Assembly: GCF_030052815.1 (NCBI RefSeq) | Contig: NC_079502.1 | Location: forward strand, 8,852,594 to 8,916,593 | From: Hevea brasiliensis | Lineage: Eukaryota; Streptophyta; Magnoliopsida; Malpighiales; Euphorbiaceae | DNA: 64,000 nt | Direction of reading: 5' to 3' | In this document: positions 34,067 through 47,345 of the stretch, one piece after another | Position numbering within the stretch: the first letter of the stretch is position 1 | How the letters are laid out: every line of letters starts with the position of its first letter | Program-made: the position numbers and the translations under genes | Notes under the pieces: generated by a model | Told to the model about the DNA's origin: nothing | The model's input: only the letters and a program-made list of their open reading frames with translations | Database searches by the model: none

Positions 34067-36818
34067 CTACTCGCAGCAACGGTACATCAGGTACTTGCCC
34101 ATTTTACGATCACAAATTGCGCATATCATCATCTCATCTGGGACCCTTGGAACAGTGGTGGGGAGAACAACGTGATAACAATGGTGTTTTTGGACCTTAA
34201 GATGTTGTTCGATCTGTTGGTTGAGTGCTAGCATAAAAGAATCAACGTTCGTGCCAGCTTTCCACCAGTTATTTATCCTTAACACATCCAGAACGACTTC
34301 TCCTGTGGCTTTCACCACTTTATGAGATGATCCTAATTGACCAAACACAGCCCATCCCTTGTAGCTGCCATTGAAGCTTAGCAAAGACATGACATCTCTC
34401 ATGGTATCGTTTATTTTAGCATTCTTGCCATCTTGTATCCCCCAAGAAAAGATGCTTTCCAATCGGGTCCAAAAGTGCCAACTGTGTGTTTCATCAGCTT
34501 TCCAGTATCCACCAACCTTCTTTGCCGTGATGAAATCGAAAATGGCATTGTTGTAATGATCGATGGCATTGCTCTTGCTCACATAAACCAAATCTATGCT
34601 TATCTTTGTGGAATTCTTAACCCGATTTATCATAGTGGTGAAGTCCTCGATCCACTTGATGTCTTCTCCTCCGTAAAGGCATAAGATTGAAGCTGGTTTC
34701 GACTGATATATACACACTCATATTTTAATTAGTCTACTAAAAATACTTAAAAGCTAAATTAAATTTAATCAATGATATCTTGACTCAGTTTTGATAAAAA
34801 AAAAAAAGTTTTGCGAGTTCAAACTCCAATTGAAGTCTAATTAAAAAATAAAATTTATTATCTTATGAAAAAAAAACTATTAATATAAATTATAGGAATG
34901 TAAAATTACCGAATCTTCTGGATAAATTCCTCCGAGAAGTAGATCCAGGGTTATCTGCAGATTCTGATGCCACAGTGATTTCTTTGGATCGTGAACAGAG
35001 AATAGGCTGAGCAAATCTCCTGATATCCACAGCGGGTCAAGAGTACGAGGGGTAAGGGATTTTGAATGTCCTTTTGGAAGCAGTGGCACCAGAATTGTCT
35101 CATTTGTGAATTTCCATACCTCCCTGATGTACCTAATGGCCACTGGTTTGATGATTTTAGGATTTCGCACTGTGTACCAAGGCATCAGGGATTGCAATGA
35201 CGAAAACTCGCGTTCATTGAACTCGTCCACAATTGGAAGCCACACTATATGATACCTATTCTGCTCCTTGGTTTGCAGTTTTAGGTACAATTTAGTAAGA
35301 GTCTTCATTTCTGCATGACAGGCATCAGGACCAGATATGAGCAGCCACACGTTGGAGCCCTTTAGCGAATTAATATCGACCTGCATTTGTTTCGAAAAGA
35401 ATTTTAAAACTATAACTTGTAATACTTAACAAGTGAGATGCTGGGAAGTGTCAGAGTTGAAATTGGGTAAATTGCGAACCTCTTTCTTGTTGTCATGGCC
35501 TACCACAAGGGCTGTCTTCCCACCCTCGACGTCAAATAAGTCGCTGAGGATGGTATGGTCTTGGTATGTGTTGAAACGATTGATGAGCCACTTGTAAGTT
35601 TCTGCAATATCCCAATGGTGATCTTTATTCAGTAATTCCGAGAAGGGGTTGTTAAGGTCAAGTTAGAATGGCCAATAAAGGGCTTAATTACCAATTTCAT
35701 GTTTGCGATGAGAAAATTTAACTTGCAGGACTTTCTGCATGCTACTAACTTTAGAAGCCAGCGTTTTCAGTTGCGATGTCATTTCTGCCATGGTGTTCCT
35801 GAAATACAGTAAATTGGTTACTGTTTTATTTACTTGGAAATAAAAAAATGGATTAAGGAAGCATTCCAAGACTTACTGATTTCTCAACCCAACAAGTTTA
35901 GCAATATAAGAGCTGCAGGTCACAACACTATAAATCGTCCAGTAGGTAGCTCTGGCTATTTCAGTCGGGGCAGATGGTTGTTCTTCAGCTTCAAAATACT
36001 TAGGATCTAGAACACTGAACTGGAGAACACATTTGATTACAGTCATTATGGCGTGGATAAGCTCATTAATTGCTCCAGAGAGATTTTGGGATGCACTGCC
36101 AATTTCCTTGATGAATTGCAGCTGCTTAAGGAAAGCCATATTCTTGGCAACTGGATCTGGAGTGTCAAGCTGAGTAAGCAGATAAAATTCACCATAATTC
36201 ACTGCAAAAGCAGCTGCCACAATAACCAGCTTTTCATCCCACAGATAGTTTTGAAGTTCTTTTTCGAGAATCGTCATAGTTGTTTCTTCCGCATCTCTAT
36301 CCGTGCAATTGCATGCTAGCTGTAGATTACAAACATGTTCAAAGATTCGTCAGTGACTCCAAAATCAGTAACTAAACTTTAATGTAATTATATGAATGAA
36401 GGAAGAATTTAATGCAATCATATATCATCATCGGTTATCAAGAAAACCTTGCAGCAGATTTTGTTTATGGGGGAAGCCGGTACTTCATGCACTACTGATT
36501 TTTCCTGCAAAAGAATAATTACTTTCATGTCAGTATTTCATAATTTTTAACTATTAAGAATGGAGAAGAGAAATTTGAACATACATTTGGAACATCATGA
36601 TCACTTTTGGGATTGTCATGAAGCAAGATTTTGCCAATGATGCTGAATAAACCGTCAAGGTTATCAACTTGGCGACCCTGAGGTTTATGGGTTTTTTGAA
36701 CTTTCTTAATTATTGCATCCTCATCGGACTCCAATAGTTTCGAAGCCGAGAGGAGACCTTGAGTCACTTGAGCAGTCACTTGCTGCTTCAGTGAGGAAAC
36801 GTTGGATAACCAAGACAT
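34067..36818 (-). CDS. sieve element occlusion (SEO) family P-protein
   Basis: Seven exons on the minus strand: 36818-36585, 36504-36448, 36319-35877, 35798-35692, 35622-35480, 35380-34910 and 34702-34067. All six introns (80, 128, 78, 69, 99 and 207 bases) have GT-AG ends. The exons sum to 2091 bases, 696 residues plus TGA or TAA-type stop, normal for the family. SEO proteins form the phloem protein filaments of sieve elements that help seal injured tubes. The N-terminal part (about residues 40-300, with NYGEFYLLTQLDTPDPVAKN) fits SEO_N. The middle (about 330-400, with GSNVWLLISGPD and NRYHIVWLPIVDEF) is the thioredoxin-like region. The last 211 residues fit SEO_C and end in the Cys-rich CAICDRKMGKYLMYRCCE. 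The start is the first Met of exon 1, downstream of a TATA-like box. No frame disruption is seen. Which SEO subgroup it belongs to cannot be decided here. Confidence 0.88.
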
Positions 36819-36963
36819 GTTTGCAAGATTAGGGTGTGGATATGTGGAAGGAGGGTTATTATATGGAAAATTTGCGGAGAGAGTCGGAGACGGAAGACCA
36901 AGTCTGGGACTTTGGGAGTCTTCAAATTAGCTAGCTCCTTGCAAAATGAGTTCCTCCACACCC

Positions 36964-36971
36964 TTTAAATA
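36964..36971 (-). promoter_or_regulatory. TATA-like box of the SEO gene
   Basis: TATTTAAA on the minus strand, about 146 bases upstream of the ATG. This leaves a predicted 5' UTR of roughly 110 bases. Confidence 0.5.
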
Positions 36972-36979
36972 GGCATCAT

Positions 36980-39900
36980 GAGAAAAATTTTTGCCTAAAC
37001 TGGATCTATCATAAATTTAAGACACGAATATGTAAGACTCATATATTTAATATGTAGATCTCACCATGTATGTATCTTGAATTCATGGTGAATAGAGTCT
37101 AGTTAAAAAAAAAATCCACATCAATAATAATGTGCCCCATAAGTAAGAATTATTGAGGCAACTGTCCTATGCATAATTAACTGTGATAGACCGATCAAAT
37201 TTAATGAATTTTCAGATCATCTTAAATTATATATCATTTTTTATTTATTTTATTTTACTCATTGAATTATTATATATAAAAGTTTTGAGTTAATTTACGA
37301 GTCAAGTAATCTTTCAAGCTAAATTATTATTTGAGCGAGCAAATTTAATGGATTGATGAATCAACTCAAATGATTAAATTTGAATTGATTCATGCTGATC
37401 ATCATGTTAACTTTTGAATTCTCAATTTTCAGTGTCATTTTGAATTTGGAACAAGTCCAAATATGCCATATACTTTTTCTTGATGTCCAAATAAATTAAT
37501 TTTTAACTTTATAGCCAAATTAGTCCACAAAATGTTAAATAAATCCAATTATTGGCCAAAAAATAAAATAATTTTTTTTTAATTTTAATAATTAAATATT
37601 AACTCAAAATAATTTTTACCTACACCAAGGTGTATACATCTAACCAATCAATAATTATCATTTTAATTAAAATAATGGTAGATCTCACTTAAAAATACAT
37701 TTAAATAATTTTCTATTAAAATCTTGGTGCAGATAAAAAATTTCCATTTAACTCATATCCTAAGCCAATCCATTTCTTATTGTTGCTAAAGAGCACAATA
37801 AGTCCCACAAAAACGAGCATTGAGTTTTGTCTTTCGTGAAGTTGTGTTTGTTTTGTCCTTCATATGTCTGGATTCATAATATCATGAATTTTCTTGGTAA
37901 TTTCTGAGTGAGAATTGTAGCACGGTCATTGGTGATGATTTCCGGTTCTTGATGTTCGATTTGAAATGAATATTCTTGATTATTTTTCAATTAAATGTTT
38001 AGAGTTAAGTTTATTTTTTCAATTATTAATTTAATTAGAAATAATAAATAAGTTTTAAAATTTAAAATTAGAGAAAACAATATTTTATTATTAACTATAA
38101 TTACCAAAATCAGGATTAATTTAAACTTAATTAAAAGTTTAAAGATTAATTTGAAAAAAAAAGTTCAAATGGGCTTATTTCAACCTCTCTAAAAAGCTCA
38201 AAGGCAATCGCCATTATTAATTGTCATAATGTATTTGGAATACACACACACACATACAATAAGAATAATTTTAGCATATTTAGCACCGTGATCACTATAA
38301 TTAGTTAAAAGTTTTAATTTCAACGGTAGTTTCCTATTTTAACAAGCTATTAAACTAAATAAATCTAAATATAGTATTAATTTATCTAAATAACGATTGA
38401 ATTATTTATCTTATTAAATTATTCAATTTTATTTGTTTATTATAAATTTTTAAATATATTTTCTTTAATTTTGACATTTTAATTAAGTAAAATTAATTTT
38501 ACTAAATTATTATAAATATTAAGTTATATATTCTGATGTTAAATAAAATTTGATTATGTTACTCAGTCTCTCTATATCAATTTTTTTTTTGTTCATACAC
38601 ACACAAATTAATGACTATATAAATATTTTAACTCATTCATAATTAAGCATCAAAATTGAATGCTCTTTAATTTGTTTGACTACAGTATTCGGCTTATAAT
38701 TAGGATTTCCAGTCAAAGGATATATTATCATCAAATATCTTATTAACCGAGCCGATTAAATTACAAGAACAATAACAAGAGATATCTTCTGTTAAAAATA
38801 TAACTCTTTTTGTCTATTTTTATATATCGTATTTTGCATTGTAATTAAAAAAATAATTAAATAACTTTATTTTTATAAAAATATATCAATAAATTAATTA
38901 AATTATCTTTTATCTCACTTAAAAAATTATATAAATATTTATTATAATATTTAAAAGGTATTTGACTTAACTTATAAATATTAACTTATAAGCTATAAGC
39001 ATTAAAAAATTTAAACAGCTACATATTTTATTAAAATACTTATAAATGACTAATAAGTAATTGATATATTTATTAAAAAAAATAATTTATAAATATATTT
39101 ATTAATAAAATTATTGAAAATAATATTAAATGAGGTACGCTATGAAATTTTAAAATTAAACAAGGGTAATATAATAATATATTTGATCAAACTAACTTAT
39201 AAATATGATGTTTATAAACACTAAAATAAAAAGTTAGTCTCTTAATTTATTTATTTTTTATCTTATAAGTTTAAAAAATATAATAAATAAATTAAGATAA
39301 ATACTTACATAATAGAAATAATGGATAAAATTTTAAAAAAAATTTATATGTAGTTAATACTATAGAAGGTGCAGTAATAAGTTTCAAACCGCTATCAATA
39401 TATTAATATTAAGAATTAATTTAATTGATAAATAGATGTACATTTAATAATGGATGACGTGAGGAGGGTGATATCATCACGTTAAATATGAATAACATTA
39501 CTCATGTTTTTATCATGTGAGAAATTGAAACGCTGCAGCGGGCAAGCGGTGAGGCGTGTCAGTAGTAAATAAATATATTTAATAAATTTTAATAAATGCA
39601 ATCGTTTTGTCAGCTCACCTCGGATTGGGAGAGATCACGGGCAAATTATAGAACGTATGTGATGCATTAAAAAATAATATATTTATTATTTTTAAAAATT
39701 AATTATTTTTTAAATTTAAAAGTATAGAATCAACATCGTTATGAATGAAAATAACTACACACCGAAAGTATTTAATAATTAGTTGAGACCAGAAGTCGCA
39801 GATGACAGCTGGAGGCTACAAAGATTGAATAAATAAAATTTTATTACTTTTAATTAAATTATTTAAATCATAGCTCATTTAATTAAAAGAGAAGTAATGA

Positions 39901-40089
39901 GATAAAATTTTTAAAAATTATAAAAGTAATTATTATACTTAATAATAATAAAAAAAATAAAATTAAAAAAATAATTGATCTTTTAAAATGATAAATAATT
40001 TTAAATAAAATAATTATTAAAAAGTTATAAATAAAAATAGATGCATGGTTTTTGAGGGAACCAAATCGAATCGAACTGAATAATCGTAC
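36980..40089. other. AT-rich intergenic DNA upstream of the SEO gene
   Basis: No coding sequence was recognised. It holds a short CA-type microsatellite near 38240-38258, the small MITE at 37607-37747, and around 38950-39260 a stretch with repeated cttataag motifs that may be another decayed MITE. Confidence 0.5.
37607..37747. mobile_element. small MITE, probably hAT-type
   Basis: The 141-bp element has imperfect inverted ends (aatttttacctacaccaag and its counterpart cttggtgcagataaaaaatt). It is flanked by the exact 8-bp repeat ttaactca (37599-37606 and 37748-37755). Confidence 0.65.
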
Positions 40090-40385
40090 TGAATCAATAG
40101 GAACTATATTGAACTGAATTTATTTTGATACTTTGGTTTGGTTTTGATTCTTCATTAATAACTAAATCAGAACTGTCGAATCGAAATTGAACTGAGAACC
40201 AAATTTATATATATATTTTTCTATATTTTTTTTTAAGATGCATTAATATATACTTATATATGTATATATAATTATGAACAAAATATAAATTAATATTACA
40301 TTTCATTTTTTTATATTTTCTTAATAATTTTAGTTATAAATACATTAAATTACCTTATCATTCTTAATTATAAATATATTATTAT

Positions 40386-40387
<2 letters not shown>

Positions 40388-40428
<41 letters not shown>
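40388..40428. repeat. (TA)n microsatellite
   Basis: About twenty TA units. The matching tract in the other copy of A is at about 50018-50056. Confidence 0.95.
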
Positions 40429-40432
<4 letters not shown>

Positions 40433-41501
40433 TCTTAATTATATTTGTATCTTATAGTTAAATATTATATGATTAATAAATAATTAAAATGTATATTATA
40501 TGATATACTATTATATTATATAATATATTTAATCTTAAGTTATATATGCACTTTATAATTAAAGATTATATAATTTAGGTATAGCTAAAAGATATATTAT
40601 ATGATATATTATGTATTAATAACTCAATTTAAAACTTAAATGTTAATTTAATATGACTTTTTAAGGAAATAATAACATAAAATTATTTTAAGAACCGAGA
40701 ATTAAACTAAAATTGTACCGAACTAAACTATAATCGAAGAACTGAGAACTGTACTGAACTAAAACCGAAACAATGAAGAATCGAACAAGAATCGTACCGA
40801 AATTTTGAAATTCTGATTCAGTTTCGATTCCTAAGCAAATCTCGAACTGAACTGGAATCGAACACTCCTACTTCTAGCCATTTAAATAGATATATTTATT
40901 TATGTATTTCATTTCGAGTGTTGGTCATCTAGTTTTTATATTATTTTTGAATGTTATTTATTTAAAATTAACTATAATATTCTTATTTAATCGTAAAATT
41001 TTTAAAATATTTTTTTAACACTTCATAATTACTTTTCACAGTTAAACCATTAATACTTTGTTTATAATTTCTATATTTATTGTTTACTAATTTTTGTGAA
41101 ACAATATTTTTAAAACATTTTAATTTTTCTAGAATATATTTTTTTACTCTTATAGTATAATATGCATGCATCATTTTATTCTTTACTATTTTATAAGTAT
41201 GTATGTATAAAGTTTTTAATTTCAATATTGACTATGAAAACAAATATTCTAAAAAATTAAAAAAAAAATTGTATCTTTGTATAGATTGTATTTATTTTTC
41301 AATTTTTTATTTATTTACAAAGTTATTTTTTATAATTGTGAAAAAAAATTTTATACTTTTCAAATATTTTTAATTATAACTATTTCATAAAAAATTTTTT
41401 TATGCATTTTAATTATTTTTGCATATATCTTAATATAAATATTTAATCTAATAATTATTAAATTCATTTCCATATAAATTTAAATTTATATTAGATGTAC
41501 T

Positions 41502-41503
<2 letters not shown>

Positions 41504-41571
<68 letters not shown>
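41504..41571. repeat. (TA)n microsatellite in repeat A
   Basis: About 33 TA units. The homologous position in the split copy (7914-7930) has only about eight. Confidence 0.95.
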
Positions 41572-41574
<3 letters not shown>

Positions 41575-41975
41575 GCGTGAACTGAACCCTGGACATGTTA
41601 TAATTTTCCATTGATATTTAGGTGTTAAAAATTAATGTATTGGTTGCATGTGATCTGAACTCTGAACACGTAATAATTGTCCATAGGAGATCGATTGGAA
41701 AGATGGTTGGTAGGTATAAGCAAATGAATTAACGTCAAGCATGAAACCTACTAAATTATTTGCTGACCATTGGTATTCCATAGAGTAATGAGTACGCAAG
41801 ATTTAATATTGAAAAGAATTAAAATTTAAATATTCATATAATTATAATAGATTGATTATGTTTTATTCATCATAAACTTATTATATATTATGAAAAAATA
41901 ATCACTTAATTTTTTTTTTTATAGCAATTCATCACTTATAAGTTGAAGCATATAAAAGTATAAATTCATTGAGGC

Positions 41976-42944
41976 ATTCTAGATGAAAATAAGAAAAAAA
42001 AAGATTTAAAAAATAATTTGATATTAAAATAATAACAATTGGACACTTAAAAGTATAAAATATTTGTATTCCAGTTAAATGATGGAATTCTTTTCTAGTA
42101 AACTATTTAAAATTACAAACTCTAATTTATAAGCTGAAGTTGAAAACCATCAAAATTGAGATATGAAAATTGAGTTAATAAACAAATCAAGTAAAAAGAG
42201 ACCAAGAATATATATCTTAATCAGTAAATAATTTAACTTTTTAGCTATGCCAAAACGAATGATGAAAATAAAAGAGTTCAGAAATCTACGTGGAATTTAA
42301 AAAATGTGCCATTTTAACTTCATATCTAATTTTTCAAAAAAAAAAAAAAAGACAAGCCCCACTTATATGGCCCTTATTCTAGATTAGGGCCAGCAATTTT
42401 TTACGTGACCTTTTTATGTGACATGAGTCAACACAAAGCTGAGCGAGTTTGGATTTATTATAAACATGTTTGGATCATAAACGGGTCAATCCGTTTATGA
42501 CACGTTAAAAATATAGGTTTAATCAGATTAATCCATTTAACTCAATTAAAGGCGTAATAACACATTTATTTAAATAGGTTAAAATGTTTTATTTTTATTT
42601 ATTGAAATTTATTATGACCTACTTATATATATTGCTTAACAGCATCATTTTATTGCACACATTTAAGAATGTATTTTGATGTTTTTTTTAATGTGTCTTA
42701 CCTTATTAAATAAGTTAAATATGTCAAATGGATTAAATGTGTTAGTGTCGTGATATTTATAGTAACCCATTTATTTAAAAGGTTATACGAGTCATACCGT
42801 ATAATGTAAGTTATAAATATATTCGTATTAGGGTTGAGTATTTTGACATGATTAATTAAATGTGCTGTGTTTGTGTTAGCCATTTCCGTGTTATACATGT
42901 AAGTACACGATACATTTTTTATTTGCGAACACGAATTTTCAACC

Positions 42945-43013
<69 letters not shown>

Positions 43014-43043
43014 GAAGCAAGGAAAGAAAAAGAATATATTAAA
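41976..43043. other. AT-rich DNA, possible decayed hAT-like repeat, (TA)n
   Basis: No gene was recognised. At 42380-42940 there are gtgttcg/acacg and attaggg motifs at the two ends that recall plant hAT-like non-autonomous elements, but the termini do not pair well. A (TA)n tract occupies about 42948-43010. Confidence 0.4.
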
Positions 43044-43837
43044 GGAGTAATGTCCAAAAAAATCTTGAACTTTGAGGTTTTCAATAATTTTACCCTAAAC
43101 CTCTTTTTTAATAAAAACCTTTATATAATTGTACTTTGCTGTCTATTCTTCCATTAAAGATAATGGATTTTGCCAAACTATTTTTTTTTAATAAATAAAT
43201 CCTAAACTTTAAACTTTACTACAATTAAACCCTATTGTTAATTGCCCATTTAAATACTAAAAGAGGTGTCAATCACCACTTCCAATCCCTAAACTGATAC
43301 TAATTAAACCCAATTTATAACAAAAGAAAAAGAAACAAAAAATTCATTTACAACAAAATTGAGACTTAACCTCACTCTGTCCAACTCTATCCTTATGAAG
43401 ACTTAACCTCACTTCACATCAACATTCTCTCTCAACAATTCAATCAGACCCACCTTAGCAGCCCCAAAATAAGACCAATTAATTCATCAATTATAATTTA
43501 TTTTATTATAAATTAAATTTAAATAGTTTTAATTTGAGGATTAGAAGTACTAATATGGAACTTCTGGTAGTATTTAGTGGGGCAGCTAACGATGGGGTTC
43601 AAATATAGTAAATTTCAAAGTTTATAGTATATTTGTTAAAAAATAGTTTAAGGTACAATTGTTAAAAAATGTAAAATTCAAAGTTTTTTTTGGTTAATTT
43701 TTACTGTTAAAATTAATGTGGAATAAACAACAGGTACAATTATTAAAAAGTTTAAAATTTAAGGTATTTTTATTAAAAATCATTTAAGATAAAATTATTA
43801 AAAACATGAAAGTTTAGGATTTTTTTTAACACTATCC
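43044..43837. mobile_element. Mutator-like MITE
   Basis: The 794-bp element has imperfect terminal inverted repeats of about 80 bases (left: ggagtaatgtccaaaaaaat...; right end: ...ttttttaacactatcc in reverse complement). The interior has several related aaaattattaaaaa tracts. It is flanked by 9-bp repeats that differ at one base (tatattaaa at 43035-43043, catattaaa at 43838-43846), as expected for the Mutator superfamily. Confidence 0.65.
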
Positions 43838-44077
43838 CATATTAAATTTCAAATCCACTATACTACATCCCTATTAGAGAGGAAGCAAATATTATATTAA
43901 TTTACATAGTAACATAAAAATGGCCCAGATGATGGATCACATAAGGTCATCTGTCCTAACCTCTTTGCCAACGACAAATGTAAAAAAATAAAAAAATAAA
44001 AAAATAAATAATTTTTTTTTCATGATCAATATATGAATCAATCGACTTTTTATTAGTAAAAATACAAATAGTCCAGT

Positions 44078-44110
<33 letters not shown>

Positions 44111-47100
44111 CTTATCTTTCAATGTAGTAAATACACCACTGCCCTCTGTTGTGAATTGGACACCAACAAGAGAATTAGGATTTTGAATACGGATATAATT
44201 AACAAAAAGGTACCAATAACTTGATGAGAATTTGAAAAAGCAATTACAAAGAGGAGGTAAAATACGTATAAAAGAAAAACTAATAAGTTACAAATATAAT
44301 AAAATTCAAGAAAAGCAAAAATTAAAAGAAGAAAATTGCCTTGAGCATGAGTTGGTTGCAAATATTAGAAATCTCATTATAGGATTTAGAGAACAATGCG
44401 TCTGTGAGAGGAGTGAAATCCATGGTTATTAGTTTTCCCCTATTGATTTCTGTACAAAGAGGGGAGGAGGAGTTGAGAAAAAGAGAATTGTTGCATTGAG
44501 TGGAGGGCCAGTGGAAGCATGAGGGTGGGCAAGGGCAGAGAAAGCGGAATGGGAAAGAGGAGGGAGAGAAAAAAAAAGGACAATATAAGACGGTGAAAGT
44601 GTTTACACTGCAATTTAATTTTTAATATTTTTAGGCCTCAGTTAATTAATGGATTTGAAATATTAAATTAAAATTATCAATTTAATGTGATCGGGCTCAT
44701 TGCTCAAGGTAGTAGAAGACTAACAGTTTAATTATATGGAGCAAAACCAATTAATTAATTACTCATACAAGTGGACGTTACCTATTGGACATACAGACAT
44801 TCAATGTCTAAAAATATCTTCTAAAAGATGAGCATGAACTAGAGTTATGGGAAAGTGGTGAATTGGTCTGAGTAGGTGGTTATAGAGATAATGGGTGGCT
44901 TTTAGGTGGTAATGCGAGGTTACAGAAAGTGAGCTAGTGGAGAGAAAAAGGTGGCAAGTGGTGGAAATGATAACCACTATACACGGCCACCAAGCAGAAG
45001 ATCAACAACAACAACTTTGGCTATAAATTGACATGTTGGGCTTCAGTCAGAAAATCAACAACAACAACAACCAATCAATCAACACCTAACAGATATAATG
45101 CCTTAACTCAAATTTTCTCAAGTTTAGCAATCTCCTTACATTTTTAAGAGATCTTTTACTTTTCAGTCTAGCATCAAATTGAACTCCAGTCCTTACTTTT
45201 CAATTTAAGCAAGCAATTTACTTTTCTTCTGCAAATATTTCCATTCTTGTAATAAATTCAATTCCAATCTTTACAATTTCCTATTCATATTCTAGTTTAT
45301 GCAAAGCAACTGTTTAATTTTTTAGCAAGCCAGTTTATAATTTTTAGCAAATGTTTAAATTTTTAAACAAATTAATCTTTCAATTTCTCAAGATTCTCAT
45401 TTATACTTTTTGCACATATTTACATTTTATCAACAAGCAATTTAATCTTTTAATGAAGTGCAAATTTTGTCTTTTCTGCACATATTTACTTTTTGAAGCA
45501 ATCAACTATTAACAACGTTTATTTTTCAAGCACAATATTTACTCTTGTATGCACAAGTGATCTTTTAATTCCTCAACAATCAATTCCAGTTCTCACATCT
45601 TTCAAGTTAATTAAGTAGATATCTTAATGAAGTGTATCCTAGTAGAGTCAAGGAACCCAACGAAAAATTCAGTCCTTTATTTCCCATTAATCGCTCTAAT
45701 TAGAAGTCAAATAGGCGCAAATACGTCTATAAATGGGATCATATACGTCCCTGACACGCCTGCAATCCAACTCTCACGTGCGAAAAATGCCATATTTGCT
45801 TTTGACACTTGTAAATTGAGTAAACTCAATTTAATGCAAAAACATAAAGATAAAAAAATTTTACTTAAGTAAAGATAAAAAAAATTTAATTAAGGACAAG
45901 AATTTAGCTAATTTTACAAAAATTTAAATATTTGAAATAGATTGCTAAAACACAAAAAAAAAAATTGACTTATTTTTGTAATTAAGTCAAAGATTTTTTG
46001 TTACAGTTAATAGATTGTGATACAATGTAATACAATGAAATTTTATATTAAATTTTAATAAAAATTTGAATGCAGTCGGTGTACCAAACATAGGATGTCC
46101 ACATTTGATGGTGGCAATTTGAAGCAAATTCAGGTTATTGATGACTTTATGGATTTGGTTATCTTTTCTGGTTTATTTTATTAATTAGAGTGGTCCCTTT
46201 TTAAAATGTTTTAAGTGGGTGTAAAAAATTAATGAATTGCATGTGAACTCAATTATTAGATCACGTTAATGAACTACTCAATCTAATAATTTAAGTTTGT
46301 AAATGAGAGTTACAGAAATAATTATGCATCTTTCTGTTATAACCTGGCATGTGAAAGCTTACTGGACTTGAGTTTAAGCATGAATAAGCATATTTTCACT
46401 TTGCCTTATGCCGAAATATTCAACTAATAAATGAGGATAGTCATATTCAAACTTTAAACTTTTTTGTCTCAGAGGCTCTGATACCAATATCAAGAAATCA
46501 CTCACTCCAAAACTTAAGTTTGTAGTTGAAGGCTCCAAAAATGATTTTATATTTCTTTATTAGATCAGAGGGACCACGCGGGCCACATGACACTACAAAG
46601 GCCATAAAGGTTTTCTGTTATTGTTCATAATTCATTAATAAAGGACAAATAAAATTTATTGTTACAGGCTCATATTTTCACACCCTCCAATTCCACACGC
46701 TATTTAGGTGCTCTCCTGCCATTATTAAGGGTATTTAAAACCACTCCTAGGATTTATAATCCAAAAAATACATTATTGGTAGCCAATAGTATGGGTTGTA
46801 CTTGTAAAGGTATTTGAAATTGTTCATACAAAATTTTTTTCTGTTAAAAAAAATTACAAGAAAATGTCAAATAACCTACAGAAATTACCAATGGATTATT
46901 TATGGTCTTGAGCTGGGCATTTGATTCCATAATTCTCTTGCTACTTCCTTGAACCCGATAAACAGAAAATATAATTAGCGACATAATTACTTACAGAATT
47001 CAAATCTTTTTATAATTTTTTTTTACCAACGGATGAAAATCCGTCGATAATTTACTGATCGAATTTTTTCCATCGATAATTTTGTTTTGTAGTAAAAAAG

Positions 47101-47345
47101 ATTGTTTAAATGGTCCTTCAAATATCTCTGATTTGAATTACAACTAAATTATTTGTGTGGAAATTTATGTAGAAATTTCTTTGACAATAAAATTAAATTT
47201 TATTTAAAATAAATATACAGACAGTTAAAAATATTTAGATAATACTTAGCAAAGACTCTTCTAAATACATATTTTATTAAATACAACCTCAAAACCTGTT
47301 AATCAAATCAAGGAAGGAAAAATAAAAACAACAAAATGAGTTCCA
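43838..47345. other. AT-rich intergenic DNA
   Basis: Only low-complexity ORFs. A (TA)n tract lies at about 44081-44108. A primer-site-like gctctgataccaat at about 46476-46489 followed by tcaagaaatcactcac suggests a decayed LTR edge. An inverted motif, accaacggatgaaaatccgt, lies near 47027-47046. Nothing else could be assigned. Confidence 0.4.

Larger units (their letters stand above)
40090..41975. repeat. repeat A, uninterrupted copy
   Basis: Its left part (to 41228) matches 49690-50859 and its right part (from 41224) matches 7632-8340. It therefore preserves the target of the gypsy insertion, with a single aatat at 41224-41228. It contains aaccgaa/gaactga-rich DNA at 40660-40870 and two TA microsatellites. 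No ORF family was recognised; the ORF-like minus-strand reading at 40983-41225 is low-complexity. Confidence 0.82.

Noticed and set aside
34067..34717. Treating the last SEO exon as a stand-alone gene starting at the Met at 34717
   Set aside because: A clear acceptor at 34703 and a continuous frame with the upstream exons show it is exon 7; the Met at 34717 lies in the intron.
35640..35691. A frameshift or lost exon between SEO exons 4 and 5
   Set aside because: The first few possible acceptors lack AG, but AG at 35624-35623 gives a 69-base intron and restores the frame exactly.
42698..43084. Minus-strand ORF of 128 codons with an Ile-Tyr run
   Set aside because: The run is the translated (TA)n microsatellite; the rest has no recognised domain.
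45627..45872. Plus-strand ORF of 81 codons
   Set aside because: No recognised motif, AT-rich context, no supporting neighbours.
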